From: Algorimicrobium sp002414705
GTDB lineage: Bacteria; Bacteroidota; Bacteroidia; Flavobacteriales; Flavobacteriaceae
DNA length: 29,942 nucleotides
NCBI GenBank assembly: GCA_963972425.1
Contig: CAXAUF010000037.1
Span: 1 to 29,942, forward strand
Direction of reading: 5' to 3'
Part shown: positions 15,787-23,560 of the stretch, one piece after another
How positions within the stretch are numbered: position 1 is the first letter of the stretch
How the letters are laid out: each line of letters begins with the position of its first letter
The notes under the pieces: model-generated
What the model was told of the DNA's origin: nothing
The model's database searches: none
The model's input: only the letters and a program-made list of their open reading frames with translations
Made by a program: the position numbers and the translations under genes

Positions 15787-15809
15787 AAGACTTGTCCAAT
15801 TTAGGTCTT
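15787..15809. promoter_or_regulatory. Candidate operator of the XRE regulator
   Basis: AAGAC-N13-GTCTT, a 23-bp inverted repeat 17-39 bp upstream of the XRE start in the 115-bp spacer after the primase gene. GAC/GTC arms recall controller-protein boxes, but the arms are short. Confidence 0.35.
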
Positions 15810-15885
15810 TTTAAATTATTAATAAAACATTTTTAGATTTATTTATTTTAGAGATTGAGGGATTTGAGGGAAATAAGGAAACTGA

Positions 15886-18171
15886 CTAATTATTGTCCTC
15901 ACTTCTCTTATTTCCCTCACTTTCTTCTTTCGATGGATTGTAGTAATTACCTTGAGATTCCCTAACTAAAAAGTTTGTTTTACATAGGCTTGTAATGTAG
16001 CGTTCTGCTGTTTTTTGAGTAATAGCCAATTTACTTGCACAACTTATGTACTCCTGTGTAGAAAAGCGCAATGGTAAACTTTCTATAAATTGCTCTTTTT
16101 TGTTTTTGTAATTAATAGCTGTTTTATCTTCTGGTAAACTAGAATACACTTTACTACTGTGTTTAATTAATGCTTTTACCATTGTTAGTGTTGTTTGAAA
16201 ATCTTCATCAGAACAATACAAAGGATTTGAAACATCACCTGTTTCAAGTATGCGTAAAACCGTTAAAATCATACTAATTCTAAATGCTATAATACCCATT
16301 CTTTTAATTGAGGAATTGTACTCTAAAGGATTTACATTTAGATAGTATAAATTAATTTTTGAAAAAAATTGATTAAATACTTCTTGTTGCTCTTCGGTAT
16401 ATGAAAACTGAATTTCCGTATTTGTAATTAGTTGTCTGTATAACTCGTAGAATTGGCTACCTAATTGATCAAAGTAATCATTTAAGCCTTTTTTAGTATC
16501 GATAGCGAATACATTTTTCCAATTGGTACTTGTAGGCATCTGGTAAAACATAAAACGACTGAATAAGCCATTCTCTGCATTTGGCATTAACGCCAAAACT
16601 TGTTTTGGTGTACCTGTTAAAACACAAGACAAACAAGGCTCTTCTATCTCTACATACTCTCTATCTGTTCTACGAAAATACTTAATAGGTTCGTGATGAT
16701 ATGCATTTCTAAAACCATCAGAATAATCGCCATAATCTGTTTTAAAGTTTTTAGCCAATGTATCTGCTTCGGTTTCAAAAATTAGTCCTCTGCCTTTACT
16801 ATCGTGTAATAATTGAAACATACCTGTTGAGCTATTATTTGCAGGAATAAACAACATTCTAATAGGTGGTTTTGGTGGTTTCTTTAAGTTTTCATCTTTT
16901 GCCTTGTTCTTATTGTATTGTGCTAATTCTGCATCATATTCTGCTTCCATTAGTTTCGCTTCTTCACGCATAGTTTTGTGAATTTTATATACTAATCGCT
17001 TACAAAATTTTAGTTTCCCTTTTCCTGAAGCTGCTGCCGCTGTTATAAATAAATACAAATTAGAATACACTTTATCACCATCATAGATACCATATATTTT
17101 AGGCAAACAAGCACTTATAGCTGTTATTGCACCCAATATCATTATATCTTTTTCTTGGTCTGTTTTAGTATATTTAATTACGTGTTGAAGGAATTGAGGT
17201 AGTTGAGGAATTAAGGAAGTTGAGAATGTTGGACTATCTGAATACTCTTCTTTTAGTAATTGTCCTTTTACTGTTAACGTTTCTTCTTCAGTAGGTTGTT
17301 TGTATGGCTTTATGTTACATTGATGTGCCATATAGTAAAATGTAGAAATGTTTACTCCAGATCCTTTTGCTTTTAAACAGCTCGTGAATTGTTTATCGCA
17401 TTCTTGATAATTGTATTTTATATAAAACCTACTAATTCTGTGATAATAATCTCTTCCTGATTCTCCGTATTCTTCTGAAATGGCAAAACCTAAATTTCGC
17501 CAGGTTTCATAATTGCCTGTAATATCAGTTGCTGTTTGCTCGATTTCAGAGATGTATGCTTCAATATCATTATAAATCTTCTGCGCTTGTTTTAATGGTT
17601 TTACTGTTTCTATTGGTTTAATTATAACCTCAAAAGTATCTGTATTAGGATTGATAAAACAATCTTCATCATAGGACACAAAACACAAACGACAAATATC
17701 ACTACCAGAGGTATCAATACCTATATTTAAGGCTTGCTCATAATAATCTACAACTTGTTTGTAGGCTTCTTTATGGTGCTCTTTGGCTGTATTTACTTTT
17801 ACGATTATTTTCACCCCTTTACCACTAGGACTAACAAATGAAGCATATGTGTAAGGTGCTAAACGTGTGGTATTTCTAACGTCTTCTAATTGAGAAACAG
17901 ACAATTTATCAATATCTAAAATTACATATTGACTATAGGTTTCGACTTTATCGATACTCCTACCATTGTTGAAAGTTCCTGATACTGTAAAAGCAATTAA
18001 TTGCTTTTTGAGTTGATCTGCTTCTTCTTTATTATCATTCGTCAATAAGGCTCTTATATTGCTTATTTCAGCTTTATAATTACCTATTTTAATATCATTA
18101 AGGATTTTTTCTAAAGGCTTATCCTCAACCTTATTTACAAAGTCTCTAAAGACTGATACGACAGCTTGCAT
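15886..18171 (-). CDS. Primase-like/DUF3987 replication protein
   Basis: A 761-aa protein common on Bacteroidetes mobile elements. Residues about 1-190 are a BT4734-like N-terminal domain related to archaeo-eukaryotic primases, with LDID at 85-88, SGKGVK at 116-121 and ICRLCF at 159-164. Residues about 205-290 look like a PriCT-2 primase C-terminal domain (ETWRNLGFAISEEYGESGRDYYHRIS). Residues 320-720 are a DUF3987 ATPase-like region with a Walker-A-like AAAASGKGKL at 378-387. It probably helps replicate the excised element. It starts 5 bp after the HTH gene, a two-gene operon. The C-terminus is hydrophilic and Glu/Asn-rich. Confidence 0.85.
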   Translation of the reverse strand: MQAVVSVFRDFVNKVEDKPLEKILNDIKIGNYKAEISNIRALLTNDNKEEADQLKKQLIAFTVSGTFNNGRSIDKVETYSQYVILDIDKLSVSQLEDVRNTTRLAPYTYASFVSPSGKGVKIIVKVNTAKEHHKEAYKQVVDYYEQALNIGIDTSGSDICRLCFVSYDEDCFINPNTDTFEVIIKPIETVKPLKQAQKIYNDIEAYISEIEQTATDITGNYETWRNLGFAISEEYGESGRDYYHRISRFYIKYNYQECDKQFTSCLKAKGSGVNISTFYYMAHQCNIKPYKQPTEEETLTVKGQLLKEEYSDSPTFSTSLIPQLPQFLQHVIKYTKTDQEKDIMILGAITAISACLPKIYGIYDGDKVYSNLYLFITAAAASGKGKLKFCKRLVYKIHKTMREEAKLMEAEYDAELAQYNKNKAKDENLKKPPKPPIRMLFIPANNSSTGMFQLLHDSKGRGLIFETEADTLAKNFKTDYGDYSDGFRNAYHHEPIKYFRRTDREYVEIEEPCLSCVLTGTPKQVLALMPNAENGLFSRFMFYQMPTSTNWKNVFAIDTKKGLNDYFDQLGSQFYELYRQLITNTEIQFSYTEEQQEVFNQFFSKINLYYLNVNPLEYNSSIKRMGIIAFRISMILTVLRILETGDVSNPLYCSDEDFQTTLTMVKALIKHSSKVYSSLPEDKTAINYKNKKEQFIESLPLRFSTQEYISCASKLAITQKTAERYITSLCKTNFLVRESQGNYYNPSKEESEGNKRSEDNN

Positions 18172-18176
18172 AAGTT

Positions 18177-18482
18177 CTAGATATTTGTGGTGTAATCTCT
18201 TTTATTAGATTTAAAAGCTTTTTTATAGTTCTTATCTAAAAGCTTCTGCACATCGCTCATTCTATAATAGATTTTTGAACCTATTTGAGAAAATGATACA
18301 ATACCTTCATCGCGCCAAGTTTGCGCTGTACGTTTGCTAATATTCATTAGCTGTAAAAATTCCTGATTGTCGAGAAACGTGTCTTCTGGCGACTTTTGGT
18401 TTTCTTCTAGTTTTTTGTTTAGAACATCTAAACGATTTACTAATTCTTTGTACTGTTGTACGGATAAAATAATTGCTTCCAT
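18177..18482 (-). CDS. HTH protein upstream of the primase (excisionase/AlpA-like)
   Basis: A 101-aa protein. The reading frame extends to 18512, but the ATG at 18482 (MEAIILSVQQYKELVNRLDV) gives the better start: a coiled-coil-like N-terminus of about 40 residues before the winged helix. Residues 46-90 (FLQLMNISKRTAQTWRDEGIVSFSQIGSKIYYRMSDVQKLL) are an HTH_17/excisionase-type domain with TAQTWRDEGI as recognition turn and SKIYYR as wing. Such proteins sit beside the primase in many Bacteroidetes elements and regulate excision or replication. It is the most likely recombination directionality factor here, but not proven. Confidence 0.82.
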   Translation of the reverse strand: MEAIILSVQQYKELVNRLDVLNKKLEENQKSPEDTFLDNQEFLQLMNISKRTAQTWRDEGIVSFSQIGSKIYYRMSDVQKLLDKNYKKAFKSNKRDYTTNI

Positions 18483-18574
18483 TACGATATATGTTTTAAA
18501 ATTATACCGCAAGATTGCTTGATTGATAGGTTGTTATAGGTGTACCCTTATAAAACCCTTATAATGGAAGTATT

Positions 18575-19810
18575 TTAGTGAAGTGGATTGTTTTTTATGT
18601 ATTCTAAAGTTTGTTTTTTATAATTTTCTGAAGTTGTTGATGTGTCTAATTCTGATTTTAATTCTAAATCTATTTGTTTTGCCATCACATTACAAAGTGA
18701 TGCTATGCCTATATTAGGAACAATCATTTTATCTCTTAATGCTTCTACAATACCTCTTAAAGCTCCTTTTTTTCTTGGTGTTAAAGTAGATTTACCTTTT
18801 ACAGTGATACTTAAATCTTCAAGTAATTTTAAGATGTAATTAAATTTTTCTATATCTACAATGCTTTTTAAATCTTTCTGTATGATCTGTTTTTTGTGTT
18901 TTTGTTTATGATCTAATTGAAAGGTTTTATTCAGATTAATTATGTCTGATATAGACTTTTTTTTGTTTTGCTTGTCAATCTCGTCTTGGGTTGTAAATTC
19001 ATTAAACTGTTCTATTCTGTGCCAATTAATAGATGTTATTACATCACAATCGTGCCGAAATGCTTTATGCTCTAATGCACTTAAATTTTTAAAATTAGAT
19101 TTATCGTAATCAATTCTTATCTGCTCTGTAAGTTGCCAATATTGACTTATAAGTTTACAGTTTTCATACGTATAATTAATTGACTTTTTTGTAACATAAA
19201 AAAGCTCACTAAATGCTGTATCAAAATCAAAATGTTTGTATTCATTTAAAGCGCCATTAGCAAATGATTCCAATCTAAAAAAAGCATTATTAATTTTCTC
19301 AACAACAGTATTGTAATCTAATTTACTATTTTCTGGTATCTCTAAAAGAGATTTATAAATTAAGAAGTGATGTGCATCTGCTACAGATTTAATAAACTCT
19401 TTCATAAACCCATATGAAAATCCTTTTATTTTCATTTCTTCTTTTAGTTTAAAATTGAATTCATCTTGAATTTCAACTTCCGCTAACTGCTCAACTAACT
19501 CTTGATAGAATTCTAAAATAAAGTTCCTTAATATTATTTCTTTAAATTCGTAATAGTCATAGGTTTTAGATTGATTATTTGTTAGCACGCTTATAAATCC
19601 ACTTATAGTAGGATTGCATTTTAATAATCTTTTTTTGAATTTTTGAATCTTCTTTTTTGTTATTTCCTGTTTTTCAAATAAATCCGAACAGAGAGAATAA
19701 TCAAGTCTGCACTTGTCTCTTACTTTCTGTTCAATACAAAAAATTTCAAAATTGATATGCTCAATTATTATATCTAGCACTTTCTTTTCATAAAAAGTAA
19801 ACTCTGTCAT
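18575..19810 (-). CDS. Unrecognised 411-aa protein between int and the HTH gene
   Basis: I do not recognise this protein. It is soluble, highly charged and almost entirely helical. Residues about 1-120 are Lys/Glu-rich helices (ITKKKIQKFKKRLLKC); the middle carries aromatic-rich helices (LNEYKHFDFDTAFSELFYVTKKSINYTYENC); the last 80 residues (STLTPRKKGALRGIVEALRDKMIVPNIGIASLCNVMAKQIDLELKSEL) look like a compact C-terminal domain, possibly DNA-binding. It lies 42 bp downstream of int on the same strand and about 90 bp upstream of the HTH/primase pair, so it belongs to the element core rather than the cargo. A role in excision, replication control or transfer is possible. I considered RteC and did not find its pattern. 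Confidence 0.6.
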   Translation of the reverse strand: MTEFTFYEKKVLDIIIEHINFEIFCIEQKVRDKCRLDYSLCSDLFEKQEITKKKIQKFKKRLLKCNPTISGFISVLTNNQSKTYDYYEFKEIILRNFILEFYQELVEQLAEVEIQDEFNFKLKEEMKIKGFSYGFMKEFIKSVADAHHFLIYKSLLEIPENSKLDYNTVVEKINNAFFRLESFANGALNEYKHFDFDTAFSELFYVTKKSINYTYENCKLISQYWQLTEQIRIDYDKSNFKNLSALEHKAFRHDCDVITSINWHRIEQFNEFTTQDEIDKQNKKKSISDIINLNKTFQLDHKQKHKKQIIQKDLKSIVDIEKFNYILKLLEDLSITVKGKSTLTPRKKGALRGIVEALRDKMIVPNIGIASLCNVMAKQIDLELKSELDTSTTSENYKKQTLEYIKNNPLH

Positions 19811-19852
19811 AAACTAAAACCGTTGATTATTAAAAATATAATTTACTTTATA

Positions 19853-21070
19853 CTAATTGATATATTTATCTACTGCATTATCTAACTCACTACTAATGAT
19901 TTTTGCATACACTTGAGTAATGCCAATATCTGAATGGTCCATCAATTTAGAAACGTGTTCTATACGCATACCATTATTTAAAGCCCTGGTAGCAAATGTA
20001 TGCCTGCTTATATGAAAACTTAAATTAAAAGGTAGCTCTAAACGTGTACCCATTTTTCTTAAATACATATTGCTTAACGCTATTGCTCTACCTGTTATTA
20101 AATTTCTATGCTCTTTATCTGTAAAATAGGTTTTATTAATATTTGCAAAAGGGAAAATTATATCCTCCTGCTTCTGGTCTTTTTGCTCATACCTCTCTAA
20201 TATCTCAACTGCTTTTTGACCTATTTTAACGCTGTGCTGTCTGTTAGTTTTTCTGATGATTTTTGTTATTCTTCCGTTTACTTTATCGTAATTTTTCCAT
20301 TTTAGTTCTAGCATATCACCAAATCTTAAACCACCTGCAAAGACTGAAAAAATAAACATATCTTTTATAATCTGCGCTTTATCTTTATTTGAAACTTCTA
20401 AATTCATAAAAGCTTTAAATTGTAACGCAGTTAGATAGCGTTTTGTACTCTTTTCTTTCTTAACAGTAAACTTGTTAAAGGGAAATAAATCCAAAGGTAT
20501 TAAATCTTCTCTTTGTGCTTCCTTAAACATTATCTTCATAATCTTTAAAGAAAAATTTATAGTTGTATTGTTGTTGCCTAAAGTAGAGCTGCAATAGGAT
20601 GCGTAATCCTTTAGCGTGGTTACTGTAATATCTTCAAACATTAATTCACGATGCCCTACAAACTTTTCAAACTTCTTTAAATAGGTTTTATAGTTCTTGT
20701 AAGTTGAGTAAGCTAAAGTATCTTTAAGCTTCTCACAACGATTATCTGAATAATCAAAGAAGTTAGTTAAGGGTTTGCCTTTTATGGCCTCTTTTAGCTT
20801 TCTTGCTGTTGTAGATTGGTTCCTTCTTTCAAGGTCTGCAATCTCGCCTTTTGCATCTGCAACCTTTTGAGATATGTAAGCGTTTAGCCTTGTAGAATTA
20901 CTGTGATTCTTCTTTACTTTTTGCTTATCTTCATCCCACTCATTAGGCTTTAATTTTAGGCTTAAAGAAATGAATTTAGTTTTACGGTCTTTGATAACTC
21001 TTAAATAAAGAGGTGCTTCGCCTGCTTTATCTACTTTGTTATTTCTTAAAATTAGTTTTATTGAAGACAT
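19853..21070 (-). CDS. int: Tyrosine recombinase (integrase)
   Basis: A 405-aa site-specific recombinase. The frame extends upstream to 21148, but the extra 26 residues overlap the arm-type repeats and are not family-like; MSSIKLILRNNK at 21070 is the usual start of Bacteroidetes integrases. Residues 1-95 are the arm-binding domain, about 105-195 the SAM-like core-binding domain, and 205-400 the catalytic domain. Catalytic residues are R249 (GGLRFGD), K274, H353 and R356 (HISRH), H379 and Y388 (QVYAKI). It lies next to attR, which supports its role in integration at hisH. It is the first gene downstream of the truncated hisH in the his direction. No terminator is evident in the 177-bp gap. 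Confidence 0.95.
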   Translation of the reverse strand: MSSIKLILRNNKVDKAGEAPLYLRVIKDRKTKFISLSLKLKPNEWDEDKQKVKKNHSNSTRLNAYISQKVADAKGEIADLERRNQSTTARKLKEAIKGKPLTNFFDYSDNRCEKLKDTLAYSTYKNYKTYLKKFEKFVGHRELMFEDITVTTLKDYASYCSSTLGNNNTTINFSLKIMKIMFKEAQREDLIPLDLFPFNKFTVKKEKSTKRYLTALQFKAFMNLEVSNKDKAQIIKDMFIFSVFAGGLRFGDMLELKWKNYDKVNGRITKIIRKTNRQHSVKIGQKAVEILERYEQKDQKQEDIIFPFANINKTYFTDKEHRNLITGRAIALSNMYLRKMGTRLELPFNLSFHISRHTFATRALNNGMRIEHVSKLMDHSDIGITQVYAKIISSELDNAVDKYIN

Positions 21071-21115
21071 AAAGTACTGGTTATAAAGGTGTGCAAAGCG
21101 ATGCAACCTGATACG

Positions 21116-21138
21116 AAGGTACAACAATAGGTACAACA
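21116..21138 (+). repeat. Right arm-type repeats (2 x 11 bp)
   Basis: AAGGTACAACA (21116-21126) and TAGGTACAACA (21128-21138), same orientation and near-identical to the pair at 6293-6314. They lie about 115 bp inside the attR core and 46-68 bp upstream of int, so an integrase bound here could also influence its own transcription. Confidence 0.65.
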
Positions 21139-21190
21139 AAACAAGCATTTTAGCGCATTTTGTAGCATTATATTACTTTGTCAAAAACTT

Positions 21191-21245
21191 GTGAAGTACT
21201 GTATATAGAGGGTTTTAATGAAATTCAAAGTAATAGGGTGAAGTA
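21191..21245 (+). repeat. GTGAAGTA direct repeats beside attR
   Basis: GTGAAGTA at 21191-21198 and again at 21238-21245, each followed by a TATATA-type tail; the second ends 7 bp from the attR core. They may be additional recombinase or excisionase contact sites. Confidence 0.4.
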
Positions 21246-21246
21246 T

Positions 21247-21393
21247 CTATATAACACCTGGTAATATAACTTTATCTGCAGCCAAAATAGTTTCAACATC
21301 CTGACTTAAAACAGCCGTTATTCCTAATCGTTCAAAAGCAAATTGAATACTTTTAATATTCCCAACGCCATAATCTATAATAATTACGTTCAT
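21247..21393 (-). pseudogene. hisH: hisH, 5' part (codons 1-47), cut by element
   Basis: Starts at 21393, overlapping the hisB stop by one base, and encodes 48 residues: MNVIIIDYGVGNIKSIQFAF at the start and VILPGV at the end, then one element-encoded Ile and a TAG stop. YGVGN is the classical HisH N-terminal motif; PGV is the first part of the PGVG oxyanion-strand motif. The fragment carries no catalytic Cys, His or Glu. With 5783-6229 it rebuilds a normal 193-codon hisH in frame. It was too short for standard gene finding and is easily missed. Confidence 0.95.
21253..21258. other. attR core of the integrative element
   Basis: AACACC, identical to 6224-6229. Left flank (tat) is element, right flank (tgg) is hisH. 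On the minus strand it encodes Gly-Val of the HisH PGVG motif. Confidence 0.85.
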
Positions 21394-22526
21394 TATAACA
21401 AACCTTTTGTTGTTGGTAAAATCATTTTGGTAACATCGCGCTTTACTGCCATTTTTATTGCTTTAGCAAAGGCTTTAAAAATAGCCTCAATTTTATGGTG
21501 TTCATTAGTTCCTTCAGCTTTAATATTAAGATTACATTTTGCACCATCTGTAAAGGATTTAAAAAAGTGCATAAACATTTCTGTTGGCATTTTACCAATC
21601 ATTTCTCGTTTAAAATCAGCGTCCCAAACAAGCCAATTTCTACCGCCAAAATCAATAGCTACTTGTGCTAAACAATCGTCCATTGGAATACAGAAACCAT
21701 AGCGTTCTATGCCTAGTTTACTACCTAAAACTGTATTAAATAGTTCACCCATAGCAATAGCTGTATCTTCAATGGTGTGGTGTTCATCCACTTCTAAATC
21801 GCCTTTCACTTGGATGTTTAAATCCAATTGCCCATGTCTAGCAATCTGCTCTAACATGTGATCAAAAAACGCAATTCCTGTTTGTATGTTACTGATTCCA
21901 GTACCATCTAAATTTAAATCAATTTTAATTGCCGTTTCATTGGTGTTCCGTTCTATAGAACCCGAACGTTCTTTTGCTTTTAATAAGTTATAAATGGCTT
22001 CCCAACTATCTGTTTCTAGCGCAATAAATGGTTGTAATGCTTCCGCCTGAAGTGAAATTTCATTAGACCCTAAATTAGCTTGACCATTAATAAGTATCCC
22101 TTTGGAATTAAGGTTTTTAGCCAATTCCATATCGGTTAAACGATCTCCAATTACATACGAATTTTCCAAATCATAGGCTTCCGAAAAATAGTTAGTAAGC
22201 AATCCAGTATTGGGTTTACGCGTTGGCGCATTATCCTTGGCAAACGTTCTATCAATATATTCAGCTTTAAAAATGATACCTTCATTTTTAAATGTTTCCA
22301 TAATTAAATTATGAACAGGCCAAAACGTGTTTTCAGGAAAAACAGCTGTTCCTAGTCCATCTTGATTGGTTATTAGCACCAATTCAAAATCTAATTCTTT
22401 GGCAATTCTACTTAAATATTGAAATACCTGTGGATAAAATTCCAATTTTTCAAAACCATCAATTTGTTCATCTTGTGGCTCCTTTATTAGAGTGCCATCG
22501 CGATCTATAAATAAGACTTTTTTCAT
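21393..22526 (-). CDS. hisB: Histidinol-phosphatase / imidazoleglycerol-phosphate dehydratase
   Basis: A 377-aa fusion for two steps of histidine synthesis. Residues 1-170 are the HAD-type phosphatase with nucleophile D8 and D10 in FIDRDGTLI and GDRLTD near 127-132. Residues 188-377 are the dehydratase, with metal-binding FFDHML (221-226) and DEHHTIEDTA (247-256). The zinc-binding cysteine loop of the E. coli phosphatase domain is absent: the equivalent stretch reads DRTFAKDNAPTRKP, a form I recall from other Bacteroidetes. The start overlaps hisC by 4 bp and its stop overlaps hisH' by one base. Confidence 0.97.
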   Translation of the reverse strand: MKKVLFIDRDGTLIKEPQDEQIDGFEKLEFYPQVFQYLSRIAKELDFELVLITNQDGLGTAVFPENTFWPVHNLIMETFKNEGIIFKAEYIDRTFAKDNAPTRKPNTGLLTNYFSEAYDLENSYVIGDRLTDMELAKNLNSKGILINGQANLGSNEISLQAEALQPFIALETDSWEAIYNLLKAKERSGSIERNTNETAIKIDLNLDGTGISNIQTGIAFFDHMLEQIARHGQLDLNIQVKGDLEVDEHHTIEDTAIAMGELFNTVLGSKLGIERYGFCIPMDDCLAQVAIDFGGRNWLVWDADFKREMIGKMPTEMFMHFFKSFTDGAKCNLNIKAEGTNEHHKIEAIFKAFAKAIKMAVKRDVTKMILPTTKGLL

Positions 22527-23560
22527 TTTAGAAAGTTTAAAACGGTTATTAATTTAGTGTTTTCATCAGGCGTTCCAATGGTAAAACGCAAACAATTATC
22601 GCATAATGGTTCTTTACTTCTATTGCGAACAACAATCTCCTTCTCAATTAATTGTTGGTAACGTCTATTGGCATCATCAACTTGAACTAGAATAAAATTA
22701 GCATCACTTGGAAAACATTTAGTAATAAAATTCATTTTTTTAAAAGCTGAAAGTACTCGGATACGTTCATTTTTTATCAATTGAATTTGATTGGTAATAA
22801 CCTCCAAATTTTCTAATTTATTTAAAGCCTTTTGTTGTGTTAGCTGATTGACGTTATATGGTGGTTTAATACTATTTAGAACCTGTATGATTTCCGGTGA
22901 AGCCATTCCTATTCCTAAACGAATTCCTGCCAAACCGTAGGCTTTTGAAAGCGTTTGTATCACAATAAGATTTGGGAATTCAGCTAACCTACTACGCCAA
23001 CTTTCAGATTCTGAAAAATCTATATAAGCTTCATCAATGACTACGATACCTTTGAATTTTTGAAGTAATTCTTCAACAGATTTTGCCTCAAAACTATTAG
23101 CTGTTGGATTGTTTGGTGAACACAAAAATAGTATTTTACTGTGAGAATTTACAGCATCTAAAATATCAGTAACGTTCGGTTGAAAATCTGAAGTTAACGG
23201 AATTTTAATAGCCTCAATATTATTTAAATCTGCCAAAACCTCATACATTCCGTATGTTGGCGGCAACAATATAACGTTATCTTTACCAGGCTCACAAAAA
23301 GTTCTAAATATTAAATCTAAAACTTCATCACTTCCGTTCCCTAATAATAACTGATTCAGATTACACCCTTTTATACTAGACAATTGTAATTTTAACGCCA
23401 ATTGTTGTGGGTCTGGGTAGCGATTTAAACCTGTTTCAAAAGGGTTTTCATTTGCGTCTAAAAACGTCATGCTTTTTTTAAAATCCTTAAATTCATCTCT
23501 AGCAGACGCATACGGTTTTAACTTGAGAATATTGGGTCTAATTAGTTTTTGAATATTCAT
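22523..23560 (-). CDS. hisC: Histidinol-phosphate aminotransferase
   Basis: A 345-aa class I/II aminotransferase that transfers the amino group from glutamate to imidazole-acetol phosphate. The PLP-binding lysine is K206 in QTLSKAYGLAGIRLG. Other PLP contacts are seen in GNGSDE (74-79), CSPNNPT (147-153), DEAYIDF (176-182), and the C-terminal FTIGTPDEN supplies the substrate-binding Arg just before it. Length and start are normal. It overlaps both hisD and hisB by 4 bp. Confidence 0.97.
   Translation of the reverse strand: MNIQKLIRPNILKLKPYASARDEFKDFKKSMTFLDANENPFETGLNRYPDPQQLALKLQLSSIKGCNLNQLLLGNGSDEVLDLIFRTFCEPGKDNVILLPPTYGMYEVLADLNNIEAIKIPLTSDFQPNVTDILDAVNSHSKILFLCSPNNPTANSFEAKSVEELLQKFKGIVVIDEAYIDFSESESWRSRLAEFPNLIVIQTLSKAYGLAGIRLGIGMASPEIIQVLNSIKPPYNVNQLTQQKALNKLENLEVITNQIQLIKNERIRVLSAFKKMNFITKCFPSDANFILVQVDDANRRYQQLIEKEIVVRNRSKEPLCDNCLRFTIGTPDENTKLITVLNFLK

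Larger units (their letters stand above)
6224..21258 (-). mobile_element. 15.0-kb integrative element inserted in hisH
   Basis: Bounded by the 6-bp direct repeat AACACC at the two halves of hisH; removing 6230-21258 (15,029 bp) gives a continuous 193-codon hisH. Its genes all lie on the minus strand: int at the right end, a 411-aa orphan, HTH protein, primase/DUF3987, the XRE-mod-rhuM-res operon, a small orphan, a second HTH protein, an orphan (probably DUF6943) and DUF6266. Tandem TAGGTACAACA-like repeats lie inside each end. I see no relaxase, coupling protein, conjugation or phage structural gene, so it is not self-transmissible by its own genes. It could be mobilised in trans or behave like a phage satellite. 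The cargo is a Type III restriction-modification system. Confidence 0.92.

Noticed and set aside
18575..19810. RteC-like regulator
   Set aside because: Position and helical character are suggestive, but I could not find the RteC sequence pattern; left as unrecognised.
21071..21148. Longer integrase start at 21148
   Set aside because: The extra 26 residues are leucine/tyrosine-rich, lie over the arm-type repeats and do not resemble the family, while MSSIKLILRNN at 21070 does.
6224..21258. hisH interruption as an assembly error
   Set aside because: A clean 6-bp core repeat, an integrase adjacent to one end, and matching arm-type repeats at both ends all fit genuine site-specific integration.
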